A model generated the notes under the pieces. It did no database searches and had not been told where the DNA came from. It saw only the letters and a program-made list of their open reading frames with translations. Of a stretch of 64,000 nt of DNA, positions 18,948 through 27,532 are shown piece by piece. The stretch's first letter is position 1; each line of letters starts with the position of its first letter. The DNA is taken from NCBI RefSeq assembly GCF_022430545.2, contig NZ_CP092488.2:2480001-2544000 (forward strand), read 5' to 3'. The translations under genes and the position numbers were made by a program. The stretch is from Mycobacterium paraterrae. GTDB taxonomy: Bacteria > Actinomycetota > Actinomycetes > Mycobacteriales > Mycobacteriaceae.

Positions 18948-19613
18948 TCACATCGTGTGGTCCGGCGGGTATCCCCAGTGATTCTTCGAGACGAACTCAG
19001 ACAGCGGGCGACCTAACGCCCAGCCGTCCAATTCCAGCGACGGCCGGTCGGGGAAGTCGGGCACCGGACCCAGGCACAGGATCGCGACCGGCTCGGCGTC
19101 GGCGGGCATCGACAGTAGCGAGGCCAACGCCGGTGGATCGAACAGCGAAACCCATCCCATGCCGAGGCCTTCGGATCGCGCTGTCAGCCAGAGGTTTTGG
19201 ATGGCGCACGACACGGATGCCAGGTCCATTTGCGGCATCGTGCGACGGCCGAACACGTAGCTGTCGCGGCCGTCGGAGAGCGCAACGACGAGCAACTCCG
19301 CGCAATCGAGGATGCCTTCGACCTTGAGGGCGAGGAACTCCTGGGCGCGCGGGCCGAGCGCGTGGGCGGTCTGCAGACGTTCGTCGTCGACCAGAGCGTG
19401 GATGCGCCGACGCAACGCCTCGTCGGTGATGCGGATGAATCGCCACGGCTGCATCAAGCCGACATTGGGCGCGGCGTGCGCCGCCTGCAGCAGGCGGGCC
19501 AGGACGTCCTCGGGCACCTTGCTGTTCGGGACGAATCGCCGCATGTCGCGGCGTTCGGCGATCACCCGGTAGATCGCCTGCCGCTCCGAGGTGCTGAATG
19601 CGTGGTCGTCCAC
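18948..19613 (-). CDS. bluB: BluB-like flavin nitroreductase-fold enzyme
   Basis: A 221-residue nitroreductase-fold protein of the BluB group, which uses O2 to cannibalise FMNH2 and release 5,6-dimethylbenzimidazole, the lower ligand of cobalamin. Signature stretches are ERRDMRRFVPNSKVPEDVL, APNVGLMQPWRFIRI (the BluB form of the FMN site) and GLGMGWVSLFDP. I place the start at GTG 19613 (VDDHAFSTSERQ), giving the length of the M. tuberculosis homologue Rv0306 (223); the frame stays open further upstream but without family character. The next gene upstream is the Rv0307c-like one, as in M. tuberculosis. A generic nitroreductase is the alternative reading. Confidence 0.82.
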   Translation of the reverse strand: MDDHAFSTSERQAIYRVIAERRDMRRFVPNSKVPEDVLARLLQAAHAAPNVGLMQPWRFIRITDEALRRRIHALVDDERLQTAHALGPRAQEFLALKVEGILDCAELLVVALSDGRDSYVFGRRTMPQMDLASVSCAIQNLWLTARSEGLGMGWVSLFDPPALASLLSMPADAEPVAILCLGPVPDFPDRPSLELDGWALGRPLSEFVSKNHWGYPPDHTM

Positions 19614-19639
19614 AGACCCATCGTAGAAACCGCCGGCGC

Positions 19640-20122
19640 CTAAGGGCGGTAGGTGACGCCGACCGCGCGCAGGACGTTGGCCGGCGGCATGTCGAAGTTC
19701 AGCGTGCGCCGGGGCAAGGTAGCTAGCACGTCGCCGGGAATGTCGAGCTTGTAATGCAGGGAGAGGTGGCCGGAAAAGGTTTCGTCGATGTCGTCGACGT
19801 CGGTTTCGACCTGCAACCCCGTCGACGATATCACCGCTGTCGCGGCGCCGAATTGCATTGCATCCCAAGCTTCGTCGACGGTGGGGCCGGCCAGTTTGGG
19901 TAGCGACGACAACGTGGCCAGCACGCGCCGCGAGGTGAATACGACCGACCCGACATAGCTGGCGACACTGTGTGACGACCGCAGCCCTGGGATCGCCCCA
20001 CTGAATCGGCGGGTGACGGGGACGAAGTCGGCGAGGTAGAGGAGGCCCTCGGCTTCGGCCTCTGCGCGCACGTCGGTGGGCAGCTTGCCGATGCCGAATA
20101 GCCTGCGGACGAAGACCGGCAT
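19640..20122 (-). CDS. Conserved mycobacterial protein, Rv0307c-like
   Basis: A 160-residue soluble protein of unknown function, the same length and position (beside bluB) as M. tuberculosis Rv0307c. It is a mixed alpha/beta protein with no signal peptide and no recognisable catalytic motif; there is a short basic N-terminus (VFVRRLFGIG) and a C-terminal VLRAVGVTYRP. The ATG at 20122 is preferred to the GTG one codon upstream. The start faces the HNH gene (65-base spacer), marking the point where synteny with M. tuberculosis breaks. Confidence 0.75.
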   Translation of the reverse strand: MPVFVRRLFGIGKLPTDVRAEAEAEGLLYLADFVPVTRRFSGAIPGLRSSHSVASYVGSVVFTSRRVLATLSSLPKLAGPTVDEAWDAMQFGAATAVISSTGLQVETDVDDIDETFSGHLSLHYKLDIPGDVLATLPRRTLNFDMPPANVLRAVGVTYRP

Positions 20123-20187
20123 CACTCCAGTATTACCGCCATCCCGGCGGCCGGTTTTTTGTCGGTGCTCGGTGTGATGATGGCGTC

Positions 20188-21432
20188 ATGTCTGTGGTCG
20201 CGCCGTCACCTGAGGTGAGCCGTGGCGAGCGCCTCGAGGTGTTGTTTGCGGAGTTGTCGGAGCTCGCCGGTCAGCGCAATGCGATCGATGGGCGGATTGT
20301 GCAGATCGCCGCGGAGATCGACGGCGATCAGTTGTGGGGGGCCACGGGTGCGCGGTCGGTGGCGGCGTTGCTGGCCTGGAAGCTGGGCTCGTCATCAGCT
20401 AATGCGCACACGATTGCGGCGGTGGCGGGGCGACTGGAGGAGTTTCCCCGCTGTGTTGCGGGTTTGCGGGAGGGCCGGTTGTCGTTGGATCAGGTCGGGG
20501 TGATCGCCGGCCGCGCCCGTGCGGGTTCGGATGCCCATTACGCGCAGTTGGCGGCCGTGGCGACGGTCAGCCAGTTGCGGACCGCGGTGAGTTTGGAGCC
20601 GCGCCCCGAACCCGAGCCCGGGCCGCCGCCGCAGCCCTCGATCACCCGCGGTGGCGATGAACGGTTCAGCTGGTGGCGGATCAAACTCCCGCACCACGAC
20701 GCCGCGAAATTCGATGCGGCTTTGGCCTCGCATCGCGATGCGCTGGTCGCGCAGTGGAAGCAAGACCACGACGGCGGTGCGGGCGGGGTCGGGGACCGCC
20801 CGCCGCTGCCGGGCACCCTGGAGGCGTTCATGGCGCTGGTCGAATCCGGCTGGGACGTTGAGGCCGCGCGTCGCCCGCACGGCGCGCACACCACCGTGGT
20901 GGTGCACGTCGATGTCGACCAGCAGGTTGGCGGCCTGCATCTGGGTCCGCTGCTGACCGACGCCGAACGCCAGTATCTGAGCTGTGATGCGACGTGTGAG
21001 GTGTGGTTCGAACGCGCCGGCCAACCTATCGGCGCCGGGCGATCAACCCGGGTGATCAACCGGCGGCTGCGCCGCGCGCTGGAGCGCCGCGACCGGGCCT
21101 GCGTGGTTCCCGGCTGCGGGGCCACCCGCGGTCTGCACGCCCACCACCTGCGGCACTGGGAAGACGGCGGCCCCACCGAGTTGGACAACCTGGTCCTGGT
21201 CTGCCCCTATCACCACCGCCTGCACCACCAGGGCGGCATCACCCTGACCGGACCCGCCACCAACCTCACGGTCACCGACGAAGACGGCCACCCGCTCAGC
21301 GGAGCCGCACTGGCCCATCCACCCACACAACCCCCGCCCGACGTCCCGGCCTACCCCGGACCACTGGGCGAACGCGCCCAATGGTGGTGGTACACCCCCT
21401 ACCAACCACAGGCGCCGCCTTCGAACAACTAG
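20188..21432 (+). CDS. 13E12-repeat family DUF222/HNH endonuclease-like protein
   Basis: A 414-residue protein with an N-terminal DUF222 helical domain (about 10-250) and a C-terminal HNH nuclease motif: C-x4-C start (CVVPGCGATRGLHAHHLRHW), then ELDNLVLVCPYHHRLHH (about 300-350). 13E12 proteins are multicopy in mycobacterial genomes and behave as mobile or homing-like elements; their genes often mark variable sites. GC content is very high here, in sharp contrast to the low-GC genes immediately downstream. The Pro-rich C-terminal 60 residues are probably disordered. Confidence 0.9.
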   Translation: MSVVAPSPEVSRGERLEVLFAELSELAGQRNAIDGRIVQIAAEIDGDQLWGATGARSVAALLAWKLGSSSANAHTIAAVAGRLEEFPRCVAGLREGRLSLDQVGVIAGRARAGSDAHYAQLAAVATVSQLRTAVSLEPRPEPEPGPPPQPSITRGGDERFSWWRIKLPHHDAAKFDAALASHRDALVAQWKQDHDGGAGGVGDRPPLPGTLEAFMALVESGWDVEAARRPHGAHTTVVVHVDVDQQVGGLHLGPLLTDAERQYLSCDATCEVWFERAGQPIGAGRSTRVINRRLRRALERRDRACVVPGCGATRGLHAHHLRHWEDGGPTELDNLVLVCPYHHRLHHQGGITLTGPATNLTVTDEDGHPLSGAALAHPPTQPPPDVPAYPGPLGERAQWWWYTPYQPQAPPSNN

Positions 21433-21524
21433 GTGGGTCGGATCGCTACCTTCGAGATGAAAAGCATTGCGACGCATGAGCTCTCGGTCCGAATAGAGAT
21501 CCAGCCTTGAATCGGATGCCGTTT

Positions 21525-21989
21525 CTACGGCGAAACTGACGAACCGAGTTCTTTCGTGTCAACGTCATTGATCGTCGCCCAGCCGATCGAGTCGCACTTG
21601 CCAAAATCCAGCATCTCGTCGCTGCCTGCGGTGTGGTCGATGACAAAGGCGAGGTTTACCGCGAAATTTTTCATCCCTGCATGTATCTGCGTCCCGGTCA
21701 TCAACGCGGCGATGATGATTCCGTAGACCCAGATGAATCGGCCGCTGTCGTCAGTCGCGGTAAACCTCTCCGGGCTTCTCGACCAATCGAATGGCGGCGA
21801 TGGGTGATATCTGATCGGATTTTCCAGGATCGCTAGGAAGTAGTCGTCGCGGTCCGGGCCGGCAAGGCGCCGGGTGAGTTTTGCGGTGCGCGGCAATTGC
21901 GCTCTAACTTCGGCTACTCCCTGTCCTCCACCAAATCCGGTCTGGTCGTAGTCGATATCTACGATCTCAAACGTTGCCACGTGCACCAC
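21525..21989 (-). CDS. Hypothetical protein at the end of the toxin cassette (possible second immunity gene)
   Basis: A 154-residue acidic protein I do not recognise. It starts GTG GTG CAC GTG, so the exact start is uncertain. Near residue 88 a moderately hydrophobic stretch (FIWVYGIIIAALMTG) could be a core strand/helix or a single membrane pass. It has lower GC than the flanking HNH gene. It lies 134 bases downstream of the candidate immunity gene on the same strand, with no toxin of its own, the usual setting for an orphan immunity or accessory gene of a polymorphic toxin locus. That role is inference only. Confidence 0.55.
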   Translation of the reverse strand: MVHVATFEIVDIDYDQTGFGGGQGVAEVRAQLPRTAKLTRRLAGPDRDDYFLAILENPIRYHPSPPFDWSRSPERFTATDDSGRFIWVYGIIIAALMTGTQIHAGMKNFAVNLAFVIDHTAGSDEMLDFGKCDSIGWATINDVDTKELGSSVSP

Positions 21990-22123
21990 TGAAGGCGGCG
22001 GCAGTTGCTCTCCCGTTGAGCCATCGGGTCACAAGCGCTGAAAGCTCACTAGTACGGGGACAGAGAGTATTGCCAATCCGGATATTTCCTACCGTCTCAC
22101 CAGTCGCCTGCCGGTCTCTGCGA

Positions 22124-22606
22124 CTACGAAATATCCTGCGAAACAAGGTTTTCAATCTCCTCCACTGACATGGTCATGACGTGACTGAAGACCACTGCGC
22201 TGGCTTCTGAGACGACGGCCCTATCGTTTCCGTGCCGCAATTCGACCACATACTCGCGCTGTGTACGGACAAACTCAACGGCGCTGCACAGGCCTTTGGC
22301 GTGAAGTTCTGCGCCCAATTGCTTGGCGCCGATCGTCGTGCGTGCCAGAGACGCCCAACGCCAGATCAAGAATTTTTCCACAAGTCCATAGTTCGAGAGT
22401 GAGGCGACATCTTCGTACCGTTGACCTCGATCATTGACGACGTCGATCTTCCACCAGTCGGCTTCGTGTCTCAAGTGAACCGAGTCGTCGTCCGAGAGGA
22501 ACGCGACCTCGCAGTCATCGCATTCGGTCGATACCGTCGCACCAGGTATGCCGGCCACCGTTGACCACGTGATCCAACTTTTGGACAGTCGAGAAAAGTC
22601 CGTCAC
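22124..22606 (-). CDS. Candidate immunity protein to the TNT toxin
   Basis: A 160-residue cytosolic protein with no signal or membrane segment, mostly acidic. Its GTG start lies one base after the toxin stop (TGA at 22610-22608), so the two are surely co-translated. Polymorphic toxins are nearly always followed directly by their immunity gene; in M. tuberculosis CpnT the TNT domain is neutralised by IFT (Rv3902c), encoded next to it. I see no motif allowing a family name. GC content is low (29 of 60 bases at 22141-22200), far below the genome, pointing to acquisition. Confidence 0.7.
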   Translation of the reverse strand: MTDFSRLSKSWITWSTVAGIPGATVSTECDDCEVAFLSDDDSVHLRHEADWWKIDVVNDRGQRYEDVASLSNYGLVEKFLIWRWASLARTTIGAKQLGAELHAKGLCSAVEFVRTQREYVVELRHGNDRAVVSEASAVVFSHVMTMSVEEIENLVSQDIS

Positions 22607-22607
22607 G

Positions 22608-24551
22608 TCATTTTCCTTTCGGTTTCAAGTATCCCCAGTCCAGCAACTCCTGCACTGACGGCTCTTGGCCCCTGGGCGCGATGATCCGGTATTGAGTGCC
22701 TCCGCCTGGCTGGTGAAACCACGGCGCCACCTCAGATTGTTCGATTTGCCAGCCCGGGGGAAGCTTCGCAGGGTCCGCCACGACGTACTCGCAATACGGT
22801 TTCAACGCGCTTGACGGAGGAAGTGATAGCTGGGCGAACGGTGTGCCGTCGGGAGCAAGGTATTCGCCACCTGGGAAGCCGAACCGACTCAATTCCGTGC
22901 CCGGGGCAAGCTGCGCATTTGGAACGATGGTTCCTGGAACGGCGTAAGGCTTACTCGGAAGTGACTGGTCGGGATATATCAAGCTGCCGTCGGCGTTGGT
23001 GAATTCCGGGCCTGGGTCGACCGGGTGATAGCCCTCGAACAGCGAAGATTCTGCGGGCAACGGATGCGCTACTAAACCTGGCGGATCCGGCGGGGCGTGC
23101 TCTACGGGAGCTGGCTCGTGTGCCGGCACCGGCGGATGTTCGGCTGAAACAACCGGCGGGGGATGCTCGGCCGCGACGCTCGGTGGAAGCGAGGCGGGCG
23201 TGTGCTCGGCGGCGAGCTGTTGCTGCGCCTGCTCGGTGCGGGCTTCGGCCGCACTGAAGGTTCGCGCCAATACGTTGTCGGAGGTGATGTTCTCGCCCAA
23301 GCCCACCGCTCGTCGCTCGAGAAGCGACTTGAATCCTTGGATTGCGCCCTCGCTGGCGGCTTTGGCTTCGGGCCCAACCCCGGTCGCCAGCATGACGGCA
23401 GACAGCAGCGGTTCGTCCGTCGCCTCGGCGCGTCCCGGATCGGGCGTGCGCATCCCGACGAGCTTGCCGTCCTTGAAGGTGTAGTACGTGCCGCGGCCCT
23501 GGTCGAAAATTTCGCCCGTGCCGTTCTTGAGCTGACCGGTGACCTGAACCGGATGTCCTTCGGCGTCATAACCGAATAAAAAGTGCCCGTCGGCGCTGGA
23601 CCGCAGCGCCGAAGGATCGATGCCGCCGTAGTCCGGTAACTTGCCCAGGTCGTTGAGCGCGTCCGCAAGGTTCTTCTTCAGCTCTGGGAGCCGGTTCATC
23701 GCAGCCAGGGCTTCCGGCGACCCGGCGCCGCCCTTGTAAGCGGCAGCCGCCGCATCATCGACGGCCTTCTGTGCGGCGCGCACCTTCGCCATTTGATCGA
23801 CGACCGCTTGGTTGACGAGGTGGTTGAGGTCCGCCAACTGCGAAGCCTCGAGGCCTGACGGGGGAACGTCACCGGGCTTCGCGGCCACGCCGTCGACCCC
23901 GTAGATCGAATTCGGGTCGAGGCCATCGGTCGACAGGTTCGATTTGGCTTTCTTCAACCCGTCCGCATACTCGTCGCGGATTCGCTGGAGTGCGTGCAGC
24001 GTCTCCCTGGTGTCTTCGATGGCTTCTCGTTCGCAGTCCTCGATGTACTGCTCGAGTTGGTCGATGTCGTCCTCGAGTTCGGCGACGTCGTCTTCGTCAT
24101 CGGCTTGGGCGAGCAGATCTTGGTCCTGTTTGATCAGGTCTTCGGCCTGGCCGATCCAATCATCGAGCTGTTGGAGCCGGGCATTCAGCGTGTTGATGTA
24201 TCCGGTTGCGGTTCCCTGCGTTTGAGCCAGTGCCGCCGCGATTCTTTCCAGGTCGACTGCAATGAGGGGTAACTGGTTGGCTTGCAGCTTCAACCCGTTG
24301 ACAGTGTTCTGGACCTCGGTCGAGTTAGGTATGGGTTGTTGCCCGCTGTTGTTCGTCCAGGCTTCGAACTGGGTGCGGGCCTCGGCGAAGGCGCGGTCAG
24401 CTTCCTGTGTCGACTGCCCTGCGTTGTGAAAGGCCTGTGCCAGCGCAGCGATTTGCGCGGGACGTCCGCTCTGCAGTGACGCATTGACCGTCCAGGGATC
24501 GCCCCCGGCGAACATGGAGAGCAGCCCAGGGCTCATGTGCTGGAGCGTCAC
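22608..24551 (-). CDS. Large ESX-type toxin with C-terminal TNT (NAD+ glycohydrolase) domain
   Basis: A 647-residue protein. The N-terminal 100 residues are a helical, WXG100/EspB-like region; about 130-200 is a very acidic coiled coil (DEDDVAELEDDIDQLEQ); the middle is a globular linker; about 445-510 is Pro/Ala/His-rich; and the last 95 residues are a tuberculosis-necrotizing-toxin domain. TNT landmarks: RFG with Arg556, Tyr564 eight residues on, LAPDGTPFAQ, VAPWFHQPGGGTQY with Gln620, and WGYLK at the end. These match CpnT Arg757, Tyr765 and Gln822 in spacing. The position expected for CpnT His792 seems to be Cys587 (PYCEY). The GTG start overlaps the DUF2563 stop (GTGA); a candidate immunity gene follows. 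Predicted to degrade NAD+ in target cells after type VII export. Confidence 0.85.
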   Translation of the reverse strand: MTLQHMSPGLLSMFAGGDPWTVNASLQSGRPAQIAALAQAFHNAGQSTQEADRAFAEARTQFEAWTNNSGQQPIPNSTEVQNTVNGLKLQANQLPLIAVDLERIAAALAQTQGTATGYINTLNARLQQLDDWIGQAEDLIKQDQDLLAQADDEDDVAELEDDIDQLEQYIEDCEREAIEDTRETLHALQRIRDEYADGLKKAKSNLSTDGLDPNSIYGVDGVAAKPGDVPPSGLEASQLADLNHLVNQAVVDQMAKVRAAQKAVDDAAAAAYKGGAGSPEALAAMNRLPELKKNLADALNDLGKLPDYGGIDPSALRSSADGHFLFGYDAEGHPVQVTGQLKNGTGEIFDQGRGTYYTFKDGKLVGMRTPDPGRAEATDEPLLSAVMLATGVGPEAKAASEGAIQGFKSLLERRAVGLGENITSDNVLARTFSAAEARTEQAQQQLAAEHTPASLPPSVAAEHPPPVVSAEHPPVPAHEPAPVEHAPPDPPGLVAHPLPAESSLFEGYHPVDPGPEFTNADGSLIYPDQSLPSKPYAVPGTIVPNAQLAPGTELSRFGFPGGEYLAPDGTPFAQLSLPPSSALKPYCEYVVADPAKLPPGWQIEQSEVAPWFHQPGGGTQYRIIAPRGQEPSVQELLDWGYLKPKGK

Positions 24552-24847
24552 CGGAGTCTGCGCAACTCCGATGCGTTGTGGTCGTCCATCGCAGTGAACT
24601 CTGATCCTGCGCGATGCGCCTTGGCGCCGACGTCATCGAGGCGTTCGTGGTGATCTTGCAACGAGCGAACGTGTTGGGCGTGGGCGCTGGCAATCGCTTC
24701 GTGAAAATCGTCGGCATCGGCGAAATCGCCGAACATCCCGGACATCGGGGGCGAACCAGCGAGGTGGTTGGCCCCTGCCTGCGCATGCTCGCTCGCGGAA
24801 TAGGAGTTGTCCGCTCCCGAATGCAGCTTGGCGGTGTCGACGAACAT
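24548..24847 (-). CDS. DUF2563-family small ESX-like helper protein
   Basis: A 99-residue, helix-rich, His/Ala/Asp-rich protein with no WxG but the size and helical pattern of Esx-like proteins; I read it as DUF2563, a family usually found directly before large ESX-type substrates. It starts at ATG 24847; its stop overlaps the toxin start by four bases (GTGA), so it is stoichiometrically coupled. It probably forms the secretion heterodimer with the N-terminal region of the toxin, as WXG/LXG partner proteins do. A 61-base gap separates it from the ABC transporter gene upstream. Confidence 0.75.
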   Translation of the reverse strand: MFVDTAKLHSGADNSYSASEHAQAGANHLAGSPPMSGMFGDFADADDFHEAIASAHAQHVRSLQDHHERLDDVGAKAHRAGSEFTAMDDHNASELRRLR

Positions 24848-24908
24848 CGCGCACCCTTCTCCGATGGAGCCTCAACGCTACTACCGGTGACAGGGCCGTC
24901 AATTCAGT

Positions 24909-27386
24909 TCAGCGGGCCCGCTTACCCAGTCGCAGCCGGTAGCGGACCAGGCCGGCCAGCACCACTCCCAAAGCTGCCAGCATGCCGATGTCTTGCAGCC
25001 AGGCCCCGGACACATGCCGCCACAACCGGTCCATGGGCAAGCCGACCTCGACGGCGTTCAGGTCGACCGTCGACGCCGAGGCTGCGAAACCCCAACGGGC
25101 GGGCACGAACCAGGCCAGCTGGTCGAGCACCAGCCGTCCGGTGACCGGAATCAGGCCGCCGGCCAGCACCATGGACACCATGATCGTGACCACCAGCATC
25201 GGCAGCACCTGCTCGGTGGATCGGGCCAGCGAGGACAGCGTCAGCCCCACCATCGCCGACGTGATCGCCGTCAACGCCAGGCCTAGATACAGCTCCAAAA
25301 CACTCTGCGCCACGCCGTGTCCCAGTAACGCCCCGCCGTGCGATGGCGTGCCCTTGCCGATCGTCATGATCGCGACCATGACCGCCGTACCGATCAAGGC
25401 CGCGATGCTGTAGACGATGACTTTCGCAAAAAGGTAGGCCGATGCGGACAACCCGACGGCGCGCTCACGCTGGAAGATCATCCGCTCGCCGACCAGGTCG
25501 CGAACCGTCAGCGCGGTCCCGAGGAACACCGCGCCGATGTTGAGCAGGATCAAGATGTCGATCGGCTCTTCGGTCGCACCGGCCTGCCCGAGCCCGGTAT
25601 TGCCGGGCACCGCGAGCGAGAGCACGCCCAGCACGAACGGCAGCACTGCCAGGAACGCGAAGTAGCCACGGTCGGCGGTGATCAACCGCGTCTGGCGACG
25701 CACCAACGTCAGCACCTGCCGCCATGAACTGGTCCGCGGAGGTTGGCCGAGCGGGGCCGCGCCGGCGGTCGGTGACGGTCCGCGCGGGGACGGGGGGTGA
25801 CGGGTGAGGTATGCGCGGTGCGCGCCGTCGGGGTCGGTACTGACGCGAGCGAAGATGTCGGCCCAGTCGGTGCTGCCCATCACCGAGCCGATCTGCCCCG
25901 GCGGATCGGCGAAGGCCGTCTTGCCGCCGGGCGCGAGCAACAGGACCTGATCGCACATCCCGACGTAGGTCAGCGAGTGGGTCACGACGATCACCACCCG
26001 GCCCGCGTCGGCGAGCCGCCGCAGCATCGTCATCACCTGACGATCCAGCGCCGGGTCGAGGCCCGATGTCGGCTCATCGAGGATCAGCAGCGACGGGCCG
26101 GTAAGCAGCTCCATCGCCACCGACGCGCGCTTACGCTGACCGCCCGACAGCTTGTCGACTCGGGTGTCCTTGTGCGGCGTCAACTCCAACTCGTCGAGCA
26201 CCCTCGACACGACTCCTCGACGATCGCCGGCGGTGGTGTCCGGCGGCAGCCGCAGTTCGGCGGCGAAATTCAAGGCCTGCTCGACGGTCAGCTGGCGGTG
26301 CACAACGTCGTCCTGGGGCACCATCCCGATCCGCGAGCGCATCGACGCGTACTCGGCGTGTACGTCGTGTCCGTCGAAGGCGACCAGGCCCGCGCTGCGG
26401 GGGAGCGCACCGCCGACCAGCTTTACCAACGTCGACTTCCCGGCCCCGGACGGCCCGATCACCGCGGTCAACGTCCCGGGTTTCGCGGAGAAGGACACGT
26501 CCTGCAGCAATTGCCGCCCGTCGATCGTCAACGCCAGCCCATGCGCCGTCAGCCCCCGGTTGCGCGCCGCCGCCGGCTGGGGGACCAGGGTGTTGCCCGT
26601 CGCGAGCAGGTCGGTGTTGCCGATCGTGACGACGTCGCCGTCGCGCAACAGCTTGGGGCCGGCAATCAGGACGCCGTTGACGAAAGTGCCGTTACTGCTG
26701 TTGTTGTCCCGTATCTCCAAACCGGACGGCGTGGACGACACCATCGCGTGCACCCGGGAGGCCAAGGCGTCCTCGACGACGACGCTGTTGGTCTTGGCAC
26801 GGCCGATAGTCATCGATTCGCGCGCAGGAACGGGTCGGCTGGGCTGAGGCTGTGGTGCCGACCGTGGCGACGGCCGCGCCTGCGTCCGCAAGGGGCGCGA
26901 GACCGGAGGGGGCGCAGAGGGCGGCGGAGGCGCAGGCTGCCGACTCGGCACACGGAACATTGCTGTGGCGGCGTTGTCGCGGCGCATCGGGCCCCCCGGC
27001 GCGCCCGCGACCCGAAACGACAACCTGGGTCCCCGGGGGCTGCCCAACGCGACGCTCAGGCCGTCGCGAACCGGGATCACGTTGGCGCGCGAACCGTCGG
27101 CGAAGATGCCGTTCTGGCTCTTGTCGACAACGACCCAGCGGCCGCCGTCGAGCCGCAGAATCGCGTGCACCCGCGATATCAAGGTCAGGTCTTCGGGGTT
27201 GACGTCGTCGAAGCAGATGTCACAGTCGCGGTCACGGCCCACGATGACGTCGCGATCGTCCGGGAAGGTGTACATCGCCGACCCGACCCACACCGTCAGC
27301 GGAGGCACGCTGACGCCGCTCGCTGTCGCGAATTGCGTGGTACGGGCACCGTCGAAGGGCGGACGGCGGCGATCTGTGGGGGACAT
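24909..27386 (-). CDS. Rv1747-like ABC exporter with two FHA domains
   Basis: An 825-residue half-transporter. FHA1 is about residues 20-110 (IVGRDRDCDI, SRVHAIL, KSQNGIFADG), followed by a Pro/Arg-rich linker (about 135-180); FHA2 is about 190-270 (TIGRAKTNSV, SRVHAMV, NSSNGTFVNG). The ATPase domain has Walker A GPSGAGKS (311-318), signature LSGGQRKR and Walker B LLILDEPTSGLD; six hydrophobic helices form the C-terminal ABC-2 permease. In M. tuberculosis Rv1747 is phosphorylated by PknF on the linker and exports cell-wall glycolipid precursors. I use ATG 27386 (MSPTDRRRPP); the frame is open further upstream across the likely promoter. A PknF-like kinase lies 1.4 kb away. Confidence 0.92.
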   Translation of the reverse strand: MSPTDRRRPPFDGARTTQFATASGVSVPPLTVWVGSAMYTFPDDRDVIVGRDRDCDICFDDVNPEDLTLISRVHAILRLDGGRWVVVDKSQNGIFADGSRANVIPVRDGLSVALGSPRGPRLSFRVAGAPGGPMRRDNAATAMFRVPSRQPAPPPPSAPPPVSRPLRTQARPSPRSAPQPQPSRPVPARESMTIGRAKTNSVVVEDALASRVHAMVSSTPSGLEIRDNNSSNGTFVNGVLIAGPKLLRDGDVVTIGNTDLLATGNTLVPQPAAARNRGLTAHGLALTIDGRQLLQDVSFSAKPGTLTAVIGPSGAGKSTLVKLVGGALPRSAGLVAFDGHDVHAEYASMRSRIGMVPQDDVVHRQLTVEQALNFAAELRLPPDTTAGDRRGVVSRVLDELELTPHKDTRVDKLSGGQRKRASVAMELLTGPSLLILDEPTSGLDPALDRQVMTMLRRLADAGRVVIVVTHSLTYVGMCDQVLLLAPGGKTAFADPPGQIGSVMGSTDWADIFARVSTDPDGAHRAYLTRHPPSPRGPSPTAGAAPLGQPPRTSSWRQVLTLVRRQTRLITADRGYFAFLAVLPFVLGVLSLAVPGNTGLGQAGATEEPIDILILLNIGAVFLGTALTVRDLVGERMIFQRERAVGLSASAYLFAKVIVYSIAALIGTAVMVAIMTIGKGTPSHGGALLGHGVAQSVLELYLGLALTAITSAMVGLTLSSLARSTEQVLPMLVVTIMVSMVLAGGLIPVTGRLVLDQLAWFVPARWGFAASASTVDLNAVEVGLPMDRLWRHVSGAWLQDIGMLAALGVVLAGLVRYRLRLGKRAR

Positions 27387-27532
27387 GTGGTGCTTTCTAT
27401 ACCCGGTGAACCAACGCTTACGAACATATCGGTGTGCAAGCGACCACAGCAGCGTCCCGCGGCCTCGCGGTAACACGATCGACGCTAAACCTTGACTTGA
27501 CGCGTCGATCCGAGTGCACAGACGATTAGACG

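Noticed and set aside
20144..20160. CCGGCGGCCGG followed by TTTTTT, terminator-like
   Set aside because: It lies between two divergently transcribed genes, so no transcript needs to end here in that direction; the stem is only 4-5 bp with a tiny loop.
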